This document shows positions 25,396 to 34,057 of a DNA stretch of 64,000 nucleotides, piece after piece. The notes beneath the pieces are model-generated. The model searched no databases. It was given only the letters and a program-made list of their open reading frames with translations, and was not told the origin of the DNA. Position numbers and translations under genes: made by a program. This DNA is from Streptomyces qinglanensis (GTDB lineage Bacteria; Actinomycetota; Actinomycetes; Streptomycetales; Streptomycetaceae): the NCBI RefSeq assembly GCF_900111245.1, contig NZ_FOGO01000013.1:71384-135383 (forward strand). The letters are read 5' to 3'. How positions within the stretch are numbered: the stretch's first letter is position 1; each line of letters begins with the position of its first letter.

Positions 25396-26283
25396 GTGCC
25401 CGAGCTGCCGGAAGTCGAGGTCGTCCGCCGCGGCCTGGAACGCTGGACGGGTGGCCGCACCATCAGCACCACCGAAGTGCTGCACCCGCGGGCCGTCCGG
25501 CGCCACCTGGCCGGTGCGCCGGACTTCACCGCGCGACTGGCGGGCCGACGCCTCGGACCGGCACAGCGCCGGGGCAAGTATCTGTGGCTGCCCGTCGAGG
25601 ACGGTTCCCACGCGCTCCTGGCCCACCTGGGGATGAGCGGACAGCTCCTGATCCAGCCGCCCGGCACCCCCGACGAGCGGCACCTCCGGGTCCGCATCAC
25701 CTTCGCGGACGCCGCGGGCGGTGAGCTGCGCTTCGTCGACCAGCGCACTTTCGGCGGGCTCTCGCTCCACGCGACGGCCGAGGACGGGCTGCCCGACGTC
25801 ATCGCGCACATCGCCCGTGACCCACTGGACCCCGCCTTCGACGAGGCGGCCCTGCACACGGCACTGCGCCGCCGCCGTACCACCGTCAAGCGCGCTCTGC
25901 TGGACCAGTCGCTGATCAGCGGCGTCGGCAACATCTACGCCGACGAGGCGCTGTGGCGCTCCCGGCTGCACTACGACCGCCCCACGGCGACCCTGACCCG
26001 GGCGCAGACCGCCGAGCTGGTCGGACATGTGCGGGAGGTGATGACGGCCGCGCTGGCCCAGGGCGGCACCAGTTTCGACAGCCTCTATGTGAACGTCAAC
26101 GGCGAGTCCGGCTACTTCGACCGCTCGCTGGACGCCTACGGCCGCGAGGACGAGCCCTGCCGCCGCTGCGGCACCCCGATGCGGCGCAGCGCCTGGATGA
26201 ACCGCTCCAGCTACTTCTGCCCCCGCTGCCAGCGCCCCCCGCGCCCGCGCGGCGACGGCCGCCCGAGTCCGGCACGGGCTTAG
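25396..26283 (+). CDS. fpg: Formamidopyrimidine-DNA glycosylase
   Basis: This 295-residue DNA repair enzyme removes 8-oxoguanine and cuts the abasic site. GTG 25396 is chosen because the mature protein must begin PELPEVE: the N-terminal proline is the nucleophile and the next glutamate is catalytic. Other hallmarks are the RRGKYL lysine, the helix-two-turn-helix with GVGNIYADE, and the C-terminal zinc finger CRRCGTPM...CPRCQ. GAGGA lies five bases before the GTG. It is the last gene of the rpmF-rnc block. Confidence 0.96.
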   Translation: MPELPEVEVVRRGLERWTGGRTISTTEVLHPRAVRRHLAGAPDFTARLAGRRLGPAQRRGKYLWLPVEDGSHALLAHLGMSGQLLIQPPGTPDERHLRVRITFADAAGGELRFVDQRTFGGLSLHATAEDGLPDVIAHIARDPLDPAFDEAALHTALRRRRTTVKRALLDQSLISGVGNIYADEALWRSRLHYDRPTATLTRAQTAELVGHVREVMTAALAQGGTSFDSLYVNVNGESGYFDRSLDAYGREDEPCRRCGTPMRRSAWMNRSSYFCPRCQRPPRPRGDGRPSPARA

Positions 26284-26431
26284 CTCCGTCGCTCGGGCAG
26301 GCCGGTGACGCGATGTGCCGGACCCGGCAGCGATCCGGCCACGGTCGCCCCTCCTCCGCCCCGGACACCGAAGCTTCGCGGAGCTCGCGCGTCAGACACC
26401 CCTGGGAAGAGTCTTCCGCGAACCGGAGCGC

Positions 26432-26454
26432 CCCCTGTCCGGCCCGGACAGGGG
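26432..26454. terminator. Bidirectional terminator between fpg and the CAP gene
   Basis: A perfect 9-bp stem (26432-26440 with 26446-26454) closes a GGCCC loop between two convergent genes. Confidence 0.7.
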
Positions 26455-26487
26455 CTCATCCAGGGGCCGGGTCCGCACGGGGCGGGC

Positions 26488-27372
26488 TCAGAAGCCGAAG
26501 TCCTGGGTCCACCAGGGGCCGCCCTCGGCGAAGTGCGCGCCGACGCCCAGGGTGCGGTAGTCGCAGTTGAGGATGTTGGCCCGGTGACCGGGGCTGTTCA
26601 TCCAGGAGTCCATCACGGAGCGGGCGTTGGCCTGGCCGCGGGCGATGTTCTCGCCGCCCAGGTCGCTTACGCCGGCCGCCTCGGCGCGGTCCCAGGGGCT
26701 CTTGCCGTCGGGTGAGGTGTGCGAGAAGTACCCGCGCCGCGCCATGTCCTCGCTGTAGTCCCCGGCCAGTGCCGCCAGCTCGGCGTCGGCCGTGAGCGGC
26801 TTGCAGCCCGCTTTGGCCCGCTCCTGGTTGACCAGCGCGAGGATCTCGCTCTCCGCGGCGGACTCCTGGTCGGCGGCGGCGGTGCTGCCGCCGCCCGATC
26901 CTCCGGGGTCCGGCCTGGAGCTGCCGGCGCGGGAGCCGTGCTCCTCCTCGCGGGTGGGCTCAGGGGTCTTCGACGCCTGCTTCGAGGGGGAGGCGGTCGG
27001 CTTCCCGGAGGGGGGCTCGCTCTTCCGCGAGGGGGTGGGGCTGGGGCTGGGGCTCTTGTCGGCATCGCCGGGGGGTGCCGTGGAGTCGAGGTCGGTGGGG
27101 GTGGCGGAGACCGGCGGGACCGCGGGGCCGGTGCCGTCGGCCTGCACCCGGCTGTCCCGGGGTCCGCCGAGCCCGCCGGGCGCGGGTATCAGCCCGGACG
27201 CCACGGCGACGGTGCCCATCGCGAGCGCGGCGGAGGCGCCCAGCACTCCGGTCCGGACGGGGGTGCCTGCGCGTCTGCGGCGCCTGCCGCCCCGGTGGGG
27301 GTGTACGGCCTGCGGCTCGGAGGACTCCGGCGGGACGGCTGGAGTGGGGGTAGCGCGTCGATGGCGGCCCAT
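26488..27372 (-). CDS. Secreted CAP-domain protein
   Basis: The 294-residue product has an Arg-rich N-terminus, a single hydrophobic segment (~45-65, GVLGASAALAMGTVAVASGL), a ~110-residue Pro/Ser/Thr-rich linker and a C-terminal CAP/SCP domain (~170-294). The CAP domain shows the usual HTSPDGKSPWDRAEAAG, GENIARG and HRANILNCDYRTLGVG blocks, including the cavity histidines. Bacterial CAP proteins are cell-surface proteins with uncertain, sometimes lipid-binding or protease-like, roles. The start is ATG 27372. It is divergent from the acylphosphatase gene and convergent with fpg. Confidence 0.9.
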   Translation of the reverse strand: MGRHRRATPTPAVPPESSEPQAVHPHRGGRRRRRAGTPVRTGVLGASAALAMGTVAVASGLIPAPGGLGGPRDSRVQADGTGPAVPPVSATPTDLDSTAPPGDADKSPSPSPTPSRKSEPPSGKPTASPSKQASKTPEPTREEEHGSRAGSSRPDPGGSGGGSTAAADQESAAESEILALVNQERAKAGCKPLTADAELAALAGDYSEDMARRGYFSHTSPDGKSPWDRAEAAGVSDLGGENIARGQANARSVMDSWMNSPGHRANILNCDYRTLGVGAHFAEGGPWWTQDFGF

Positions 27373-27531
27373 CTGTGCTGTCCTCACATTGCTCGGCGAT
27401 ACGGCGTCAAGGTTCCGTCTTCCTTCACTCCCAGGTGTGAGCGGGAAGTGAAGAGAGTTGCCGGGCAATGTACGGCATCCCCACGGGGGCTGATGTATCC
27501 GCTCGGGAATTGTCCGGATAGCGTGCACCCC

Positions 27532-27927
27532 ATGGCTGCCATCAATCCGACCGACGACGCGGACGGAACGCCGCGCGAACAGCTGAGTGAACAGATGAGT
27601 GAGCAGTTCGCCGAGCAGTTCGCCGAAGAGCCCGACAGGGTACGGCCCGAGGAGCCCGCGCGGCTGACCGCCTGGGTGCGCGGGGAGGTGCAGGGGGTCG
27701 GCTTCCGCTGGTTCACCCGCGCGGCGGCGCTGCGGATCGGCCGGCTCGTCGGCTTCGCGCTGAACCTCGGCGACGGCCGGGTGCAGATCGTCGCCGAGGG
27801 CACCCGCGCCGACTGCGGACACCTGCTGGAGTGGCTGCGGAGCGGGGACACGCCCGGGCGCGTCGACGGCGTCACCGAGATCTGGGACACACCCCGCGGG
27901 GGGTATCGCGGCTTCGCGATTCGGTGA
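27532..27927 (+). CDS. Acylphosphatase
   Basis: Acylphosphatase hydrolyses acyl phosphates such as carbamoyl phosphate and 1,3-bisphosphoglycerate. The core (residues ~44-131) has the signature RGEVQGVGFRWF with catalytic Arg59 and the LN segment with Asn78; WDTPRGGYRGFAIR ends the fold. Typical proteins are ~90 residues. Here ATG 27532 gives 131 residues, with an extra N-terminus made of EQ-rich repeats. ATG 27595 would give a 110-residue form. No better start lies closer to the core. Confidence 0.92.
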   Translation: MAAINPTDDADGTPREQLSEQMSEQFAEQFAEEPDRVRPEEPARLTAWVRGEVQGVGFRWFTRAAALRIGRLVGFALNLGDGRVQIVAEGTRADCGHLLEWLRSGDTPGRVDGVTEIWDTPRGGYRGFAIR

Positions 27928-28239
27928 TCCACAACAGTTGCCAATCGCGCTCCACCATGCAAAGCTTCCGCAACGAGTGAGCGACGTGGATCTTCCATCC
28001 GCCCCCGCGGGACAGCCGCCTCCGGCGCCGGACGCCGTCGAGCCGAAACAGGCCCGGGGGTAGCTACGTGTGATCGTGTTGACCGTCAAACCATTTGGTG
28101 AGATCCTGAAACCCCGCGCACCTGAGCTGTTTGATCCAGAGAACCTTTAGCAAAAGTCCAGAGCAGACCCTCAACGGTGCGATTCCCTCACGACCCACCA
28201 CATCCACGGTCGGTCACTCAGTGTGGAGGACCATCCATC
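27928..28239. other. Intergenic region with possible promoter
   Basis: About 312 bases without a gene. TTGACC (28079-28084), 17 bases, then GATCCT (28102-28107) is a possible promoter for the small gene at 28240, giving a leader of about 125 bases. The DNA here is noticeably less GC-rich than its surroundings. Confidence 0.4.
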
Positions 28240-28446
28240 ATGGCAAAGGCGCTTCTCGGTCACGTCGGCGGCTACGACCCCCGAGTGCTCGCCGAGATGC
28301 GACGGCTGCAGCAGCGTGTCCAGGACCTGGAATCCGAGCTCGTTCGGATGCAGGCTGAGAACGACGCTCTGTCCGCCGCCGCCCGGCACCACGACTCGGT
28401 GTTCGAAGACCTCGACGTGAAGACGGCCGAGCCTGCGCTGACCTGA
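28240..28446 (+). CDS. Small coiled-coil protein of unknown function
   Basis: The 68-residue product begins MAKALLGHVGGYDPRVLAEMRRLQQRV (first residues conserved as I recall) and continues as one amphipathic, heptad-like helix with leucines at regular intervals (LQQRVQDLESELVRMQAEN). It has no membrane segment. ATG 28240 follows GTGGAGGA by about 10 bases. A strong terminator follows, so it is a single-gene transcript. It lies between the acylphosphatase gene and smc. Function unknown; a small helical adaptor is an inference. Confidence 0.8.
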   Translation: MAKALLGHVGGYDPRVLAEMRRLQQRVQDLESELVRMQAENDALSAAARHHDSVFEDLDVKTAEPALT

Positions 28447-28500
28447 TCCTCGCCCGCCGGGCAGGACGGGCTGAGCAGGACAGCCGTAGTCGGAAATCTC

Positions 28501-28529
28501 AAGGGACGCTTCGGCGTCCCTTAGTTTTT
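28501..28529 (+). terminator. Intrinsic terminator with TTCG loop and T-run
   Basis: A perfect 9-bp stem (28501-28509 with 28514-28522) closes a TTCG tetraloop and is followed by AGTTTTT. It is the most classical Rho-independent terminator in the window. Confidence 0.92.
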
Positions 28530-28698
28530 GTCTCCTGGTGATCCGCTGGTGTGTGGGGTGTGTGCTCATCGTGGCGCGATGCGTTACGTCTGATCTGCCC
28601 CCGCCCCCTCCAGGTGAAACCCCCGCGCGAAACCCTTCCCGTCGCTTCGGCGCCGTCGGCGCGACATCCTGCGGCCTCCCTCGGTAGGGTCCGGACGC

Positions 28699-31600
28699 GT
28701 GCACCTCAAGAGCCTGACACTGCGGGGATTCAAGTCCTTCGCCTCCGCCACGACGCTGCGCTTCGAGCCCGGCATCACCTGCGTCGTCGGCCCCAACGGC
28801 TCGGGCAAGTCCAACGTGGTCGACGCCCTCTCCTGGGTGATGGGGGAGCAGGGTGCCAAGTCCCTGCGCGGCGGCAAGATGGAGGACGTCATCTTCGCCG
28901 GGACCACGGGCCGCCCACCGCTGGGCCGCGCCGAGGTCTCGCTGACCATCGACAACGCCGACGGCGCGCTGCCCATCGACTACTCCGAAGTCACCCTCAC
29001 CCGGATCATGTTCCGCAACGGGGGCAGCGAGTACCAGATCAACGGCGACACCTGCCGGCTGCTGGACATGCAGGAGCTGCTCTCCGACTCCGGCATCGGC
29101 CGCGAGATGCACGTCATCGTCGGCCAGGGCCAGCTCGACGGCGTCCTGCACGCCGACCCGACCGGGCGGCGCGCCTTCATCGAGGAGGCGGCGGGCGTCC
29201 TCAAGCACCGCAAGCGCAAGGAGAAGGCGCTGCGGAAGCTGGACGCCATGCAGGCGAACCTCTCCCGCGTCCAGGACCTCACCGACGAGCTGCGCCGCCA
29301 GCTCAAGCCGCTCGGGCGGCAGGCGGCCGTGGCCCGCAAGGCCCAGGTCATCCAGGCGGACCTGCGCGATGCGCGGCTGCGGCTGCTCGCCGACGACCTG
29401 GTCGCGCTGCGCGAGGCGCTGCGGACCGAGGTCGCCGACGAGGCGGAGCTCAAGCAGCGCAAGCAGGCCGCCGAGGCCGAGCTGCGGGAGGCCCAGCGCC
29501 GCGAGGCCGACCTGGAGCAGCAGGTCCGCACCCTGGCGCCCCGGCTGGAGCGGGCCCAGCAGACCTGGTACGAACTCTCCCGGCTGGCCGAGCGGGTGCG
29601 GGGCACCATCGGTCTGGCCGATCAGCGCGTCCAGCACGCGGCCGCCCCCCAGGCGGAGGAGCGCAGGGGCCGGGACCCGGAGGAGATGGAGCGCGAGGCG
29701 GCCCGGATCCGGGAGCAGGAGGCCGAGCTGGAGGCCGCGTTGGAGGCCGCGAGCACCGCGCTGGAGGACACGGTCGCGCACCGTGCGGAGCTGGAGCGGC
29801 GGCTGGAGCAGGAGGAGCGCCGGCTCCGGGACGCGGCACGCGCGCTCGCCGACCGCCGGGAGAGCCTGGAGCGGCTGCGCGGCAAGGCGGGGGCCGCGCG
29901 CAGCCGCGCCGCCTCGGCCGAGTCCGAGATCGAGCGCCTCGCCGCCGCGCGCGACGAGGCCCTCCACCGCGCCGAGCAGGCCCAGACCGAGTACGAGGAG
30001 CTGCGCGGCGAGGCCGACGGCCTCGACGAGGGCGACGTGCGGCTCGCGGACCGGCACGAGGAGGCCAAGCGCGAACTGGCCGAGGCCGAGCGGGTCCTCG
30101 GCTCCGCCCGCGACGCGCTCACCGCGGCGGAGCGCGAGCGGGCAGCGACCGCGGCCCGCCACGACACGCTGGCGCTGAACCTGCGCCGCAAGGACGGCAC
30201 CGCGGCGCTGCTGGCGGCCAAGGACCGGCTCACCGGCCTGCTGGGCCCGGCGGCCGAGCTGCTGACCGTGACCGCGGGCCACGAGCTGCCGATAGCGGCC
30301 GCCCTCGGCGCGGCCGCCGACGCGGTGGCCGTGGCGGACGTGTCGACGGCCGCCGAGGCGCTGCGGCTGCTGCGCAAGGAGGACGCCGGCCGCGCGACGC
30401 TGCTGGTGGCCGGCGACAGGGGGCCGGGCACCGGGGACACCCGGGGACATCCCGGTGCCCCCTCCGCGGGCACCCCGGCCGTCGCGCTGGTGACCGTGCC
30501 CGAGCGGCTCCGCCCGGCTGTGGAGCAACTCCTCGGCCGCACCGTCGTGGTCGACACCCTGGAGGCGGCGGAAGCGGTCGTCAGAGCGCACCCGGAGCAC
30601 ACCGCGGTCACCGCGCAGGGCGACCTCCTCTCCGCCCACCGCGCCGGCGGCGGATCGGAGGGCGCGCCCTCCCTGCTGGAGGCCCAGGCCGCGGTGGACG
30701 AGGCGGCCGCGCAGCTCACCGAGCTGGAGGACCGCTGCGAGCAGCTCGCCGCAGAGCAGGACCGGGCCGCCGCGGAGCGCCGGGCGCGCGCCGCGGAACT
30801 GGAGGAGAGCGCGGCCCGCAGGAGCAGCGCCGAGCGGGAGAAGTCCCGGGTCGCCGGCCGGGTGGGCACCCTCGCGGGGCAGGCCCGGGCGGCTCAGGGC
30901 GAGGCCGAGCGCGCCGCGGCCGCGGTCGCCAAGGCGCAGGAGGCGCTCGCCGCGGCCCGCCAGGAGGCCGAGGAGCTGGCCGAGAGCCTGGCCTCGGCCG
31001 AGGAGGCGCAGGAGGCGGAGGGCGCCGAGGACCCCGACACCTCGGTCCGTGACCGGCTCGCGGCCGACGGCGCCAACGCGCGGCAGACCGAGATGGAGGC
31101 CCGCCTCCAGGTCCGTACGCACGAGGAGCGGGTCAAGGCGATCGCCGGGCGGGCCGACTCCCTGGACCGGGGCGCCCGCGCCGAGCGCGAGGCCCGGGCC
31201 CGGGCCGAGGAGCGCCGGGCGCGGCTGCGCCACGAGGCGGAGGTCGCACGGGCCGTCGCGGACGGGGCGCGGCAGCTGCTCGCCCATGTCGAGGCGTCGC
31301 TGGAGCGGGCCGGGCAGGAGCGCGAGGAGGTCGAGCGGACCAAGGCGGAGCGCGAGCGGACGCTGGCCGACGAGCGGGGACGGGGCCGGGGGCTCAAGGA
31401 GGAGTTGGACAAGCTCACCGACTCGGTGCACCGCGGCGAGGTGCTCGGCGCCGAGAAGCGGATGCGCATCGAGCAGTTGGAGACCAAGGCGCTGGAGGAG
31501 CTGGGCGTCGAGCCCGCGGGGCTGGTCCGCGACTACGGCCCCGACCAGCCGGTCCCGCCGTCCCCGCCGGCGGAGGGCGAGGAGCTGCCCGAGGACCCGG

Positions 31601-32277
31601 AGCATCCGCGGAACACGCCGGTCCCCTTCGTCCGGGCCGAGCAGGAGAAGCGGCTCAAGGCGGCCGAGCGGGCCTACCAGAAGCTGGGGAAGGTCAACCC
31701 GCTGGCGCTGGAGGAGTTCGCTGCGCTCGAGGAGCGGCACCAGTTCCTGAGCGAGCAGCTCGAGGACCTGAAGAAGACGCGTGCCGACCTGCTGCAGGTC
31801 GTCAAGGAGGTCGACGAGCGGGTCGAGCAGGTCTTCACGGAGGCGTACCACGACACCGCGCGCGAGTTCGAAGGTGTCTTCGCGCGGCTGTTCCCCGGCG
31901 GCGAGGGCCGGCTGGTGCTCACCGACCCGGGCGACATGCTGTCCACGGGTGTGGACGTGGAGGCCCGGCCGCCGGGCAAGAAGGTCAAGCGGCTCTCGCT
32001 GCTCTCGGGCGGCGAGCGGTCCCTGACGGCGGTCGCGCTGCTGGTGTCGATCTTCAAGGCCCGGCCCAGCCCGTTCTATGTGATGGACGAGGTCGAGGCG
32101 GCGCTGGACGACACCAATCTGCAGCGGCTGATCCGGATCATGGAGGAGCTCAAGGACAGCTCCCAGCTGATCGTGATCACCCATCAGAAGCGCACGATGG
32201 AGGTGGCCGACGCGCTCTACGGGGTCTCCATGCAGGGCGACGGCGTCTCCAAGGTGATCAGCCAGCGGCTGTCCTGA
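28699..32277 (+). CDS. smc: Chromosome segregation protein SMC
   Basis: This 1192-residue structural maintenance of chromosomes ATPase condenses and separates the nucleoid with ScpA and ScpB. Walker A GPNGSGKSN is at 31-39, two long coiled coils flank a central hinge (~500-680), the signature motif LLSGGERSL is near 1101 and Walker B VMDEVEAALDD near 1128. A Gly/Pro-rich stretch (GDRGPGTGDTRG) within the hinge region looks like a loop insert. GTG start at 28699. The S. coelicolor SMC is needed for proper spore chromosome partition. glcP follows after a 238-base gap with its own promoter. Confidence 0.98.
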   Translation: MHLKSLTLRGFKSFASATTLRFEPGITCVVGPNGSGKSNVVDALSWVMGEQGAKSLRGGKMEDVIFAGTTGRPPLGRAEVSLTIDNADGALPIDYSEVTLTRIMFRNGGSEYQINGDTCRLLDMQELLSDSGIGREMHVIVGQGQLDGVLHADPTGRRAFIEEAAGVLKHRKRKEKALRKLDAMQANLSRVQDLTDELRRQLKPLGRQAAVARKAQVIQADLRDARLRLLADDLVALREALRTEVADEAELKQRKQAAEAELREAQRREADLEQQVRTLAPRLERAQQTWYELSRLAERVRGTIGLADQRVQHAAAPQAEERRGRDPEEMEREAARIREQEAELEAALEAASTALEDTVAHRAELERRLEQEERRLRDAARALADRRESLERLRGKAGAARSRAASAESEIERLAAARDEALHRAEQAQTEYEELRGEADGLDEGDVRLADRHEEAKRELAEAERVLGSARDALTAAERERAATAARHDTLALNLRRKDGTAALLAAKDRLTGLLGPAAELLTVTAGHELPIAAALGAAADAVAVADVSTAAEALRLLRKEDAGRATLLVAGDRGPGTGDTRGHPGAPSAGTPAVALVTVPERLRPAVEQLLGRTVVVDTLEAAEAVVRAHPEHTAVTAQGDLLSAHRAGGGSEGAPSLLEAQAAVDEAAAQLTELEDRCEQLAAEQDRAAAERRARAAELEESAARRSSAEREKSRVAGRVGTLAGQARAAQGEAERAAAAVAKAQEALAAARQEAEELAESLASAEEAQEAEGAEDPDTSVRDRLAADGANARQTEMEARLQVRTHEERVKAIAGRADSLDRGARAEREARARAEERRARLRHEAEVARAVADGARQLLAHVEASLERAGQEREEVERTKAERERTLADERGRGRGLKEELDKLTDSVHRGEVLGAEKRMRIEQLETKALEELGVEPAGLVRDYGPDQPVPPSPPAEGEELPEDPEHPRNTPVPFVRAEQEKRLKAAERAYQKLGKVNPLALEEFAALEERHQFLSEQLEDLKKTRADLLQVVKEVDERVEQVFTEAYHDTAREFEGVFARLFPGGEGRLVLTDPGDMLSTGVDVEARPPGKKVKRLSLLSGGERSLTAVALLVSIFKARPSPFYVMDEVEAALDDTNLQRLIRIMEELKDSSQLIVITHQKRTMEVADALYGVSMQGDGVSKVISQRLS

Positions 32278-32369
32278 GCGGTCGGCGAGGCGGCCGGAGA
32301 CGGGTACCACTCTTCACAAGTCGAACGATGATCTCGCTTCGTGTGCTCTGAGTCGCAGAAGCCGACCTA

Positions 32370-32397
32370 TTGACTTCATGAATTGAACATTTACAGT
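32370..32397 (+). promoter_or_regulatory. Probable glcP promoter
   Basis: TTGACT (32370-32375) and TACAGT (32392-32397) are 16 bases apart in an AT-rich patch, ~119 bases before the glcP start. It is one of the best vegetative-type promoters in the window. Confidence 0.55.
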
Positions 32398-32515
32398 CTG
32401 AGAAGCCGCCGTTAAGCCGGAGGCCAGCGCGATTTCCCCGCGCAGGCCCGTCTTCGTTCCTTGCACGGTGGTGTCCCCACCCGGCACCGGCGCCGGGGAA
32501 CCTCAGGAGAAGAAC

Positions 32516-33955
32516 GTGACCAGCACAGCGCAGGAAGCGCAGACGCCGCAGCCGCGGCCAGGCACCGGAGCGCACACTGCGCCCCTCGGCCGTGTCGTCT
32601 TCATCACCGCAGCCGCCGCCATGGGCGGCTTCCTCTTCGGCTACGACAGCTCAGTGATCAACGGGGCGGTGGAGGCGATCCGCGGCCGCTTCGACGTCGG
32701 CTCCGCGATGCTGGCGCAGGTCATCGCCGCCGCCCTGATCGGCAGCGCGATCGGCGCCGCCGTCGCCGGACGGACCGCCGACCGAATAGGCCGCATCAAG
32801 GTCATGCGGCTGGCCGCCGTCCTCTTCGTCGTCAGCGCCGTCGGCTCGTCCCTGCCCTTCGCCCTGTGGGACCTGGCCATGTGGCGGGTGCTGGGCGGTA
32901 TCGCCATCGGCATGGCCTCCGTCATCGGCCCGGCCTACATCGCCGAGGTCTCCCCGCCCGCGTACCGCGGCCGGCTCGCCTCCTTCCAGCAGGGCGCGAT
33001 CGTGCTCGGCATCGCCGTGTCGCAACTCGTCAACTGGGGCATCCTCAACCTCGCCGACGGCAAGCAGCGCGGTGACGTCGCCGGGCTGGAAGCCTGGCAG
33101 TGGATGCTCGGCATCATGGTGATCCCCGCGGTCGGCTACTTCCTGCTCTCCTTCGCCATCCCGGAGTCCCCGCGCTTCCTGATCTCCGTCGGCCGCCAGG
33201 ACAAGGCCCGCGAGGTGCTGGCCGGGGTCGAGGGCGAGCACGAGGGGCTCGACACCCGGATCGGTGACATCGAGACGGCGATGCGCAGCGAGCACAGGTC
33301 CACCTTCCGGGACCTGCTCGGCGGGCGCTTCGGCCTGCTGCCCATCGTCTGGGTCGGCATCGGGCTCTCCGTCTTCCAGCAGCTCGTCGGCATCAACGTC
33401 GTCTTCTACTACTCCTCGACGCTGTGGCAGTCGGTGGGCATCAACCCCGAGAGCTCGTTCTTCTACTCCTTCACGACGTCGATCGTGAACATCATCGGCA
33501 CCGCCATCGCCATGGTCTTCGTCGACCGGGTCGGCCGGAAGCCGCTCGCGCTGATCGGCTCCGTCGGCATGGCCCTCTCGCTGGGCTCGGTCGCCTGGGC
33601 GTTCTCCGCCAAGACCGGCTCCGGCGACAACGTCTCGCTGCCGGACGCGCAGGGCGTCGTCGCACTGGTCGGCGCGCACACCTTCACGCTGTTCTTCGCC
33701 CTCTCCTGGGGCGTGGTCGTCTGGGTGCTGCTCGGCGAGATCTTCCCGAACAAGATCCGTGCCGCCGCGCTCGGTGTCGCAGCCTCCGCGCAGTGGGTGG
33801 CCAACTGGGCCATCACCGCGAGCTTCCCGAGCCTCTCGGAGTGGAACCTGTCCGCCACCTACGTCGGCTACACGGTCTTCGCCCTGCTCTCGATCCCGTT
33901 CATCCTCAAGTGGGTGCCGGAGCCGAAGGGCAAGGCGTTGGAGGAGATGGGCTAG
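32516..33955 (+). CDS. glcP: Glucose permease, MFS sugar porter
   Basis: The 479-residue product is a twelve-helix major facilitator of the sugar porter family. It contains the family signatures GYDSSVINGA in helix 1, DRIGRIK in loop 2-3, PESPRFL after helix 6, GINVVFYYSS in helix 7 and DRVGRKPL in loop 8-9. From memory it closely matches S. coelicolor GlcP, the main glucose/H+ symporter that is also needed for glucose repression. GTG 32516 is chosen for the AGGAGA site; an in-frame ATG-like start at 32468 has none. Expression is probably glucose-induced, as in S. coelicolor. Confidence 0.93.
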   Translation: MTSTAQEAQTPQPRPGTGAHTAPLGRVVFITAAAAMGGFLFGYDSSVINGAVEAIRGRFDVGSAMLAQVIAAALIGSAIGAAVAGRTADRIGRIKVMRLAAVLFVVSAVGSSLPFALWDLAMWRVLGGIAIGMASVIGPAYIAEVSPPAYRGRLASFQQGAIVLGIAVSQLVNWGILNLADGKQRGDVAGLEAWQWMLGIMVIPAVGYFLLSFAIPESPRFLISVGRQDKAREVLAGVEGEHEGLDTRIGDIETAMRSEHRSTFRDLLGGRFGLLPIVWVGIGLSVFQQLVGINVVFYYSSTLWQSVGINPESSFFYSFTTSIVNIIGTAIAMVFVDRVGRKPLALIGSVGMALSLGSVAWAFSAKTGSGDNVSLPDAQGVVALVGAHTFTLFFALSWGVVVWVLLGEIFPNKIRAAALGVAASAQWVANWAITASFPSLSEWNLSATYVGYTVFALLSIPFILKWVPEPKGKALEEMG

Positions 33956-33983
33956 CCCCCCCGCCGCCCACTCCTCGCACGGC

Positions 33984-34018
33984 GCTGCCCCGGTTCCTTC
34001 GCCAGGAGCCGGGGCAGC
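33984..34018. terminator. Bidirectional terminator after glcP
   Basis: A 14-bp stem with one G-T pair (33984-33997 with 34005-34018) closes a 7-base loop, between convergent glcP and the oxidoreductase gene. Confidence 0.75.
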
Positions 34019-34057
34019 GGGCTGTCCGGGGCCGCTGCCCGCCGCCGCGGCAGGCGC

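Noticed and set aside
28171..32310. Minus-strand open frame of 1379 codons opposite smc
   Set aside because: It mirrors the smc coding strand; low stop-codon density in GC-rich DNA explains it, and the translation is low-complexity.
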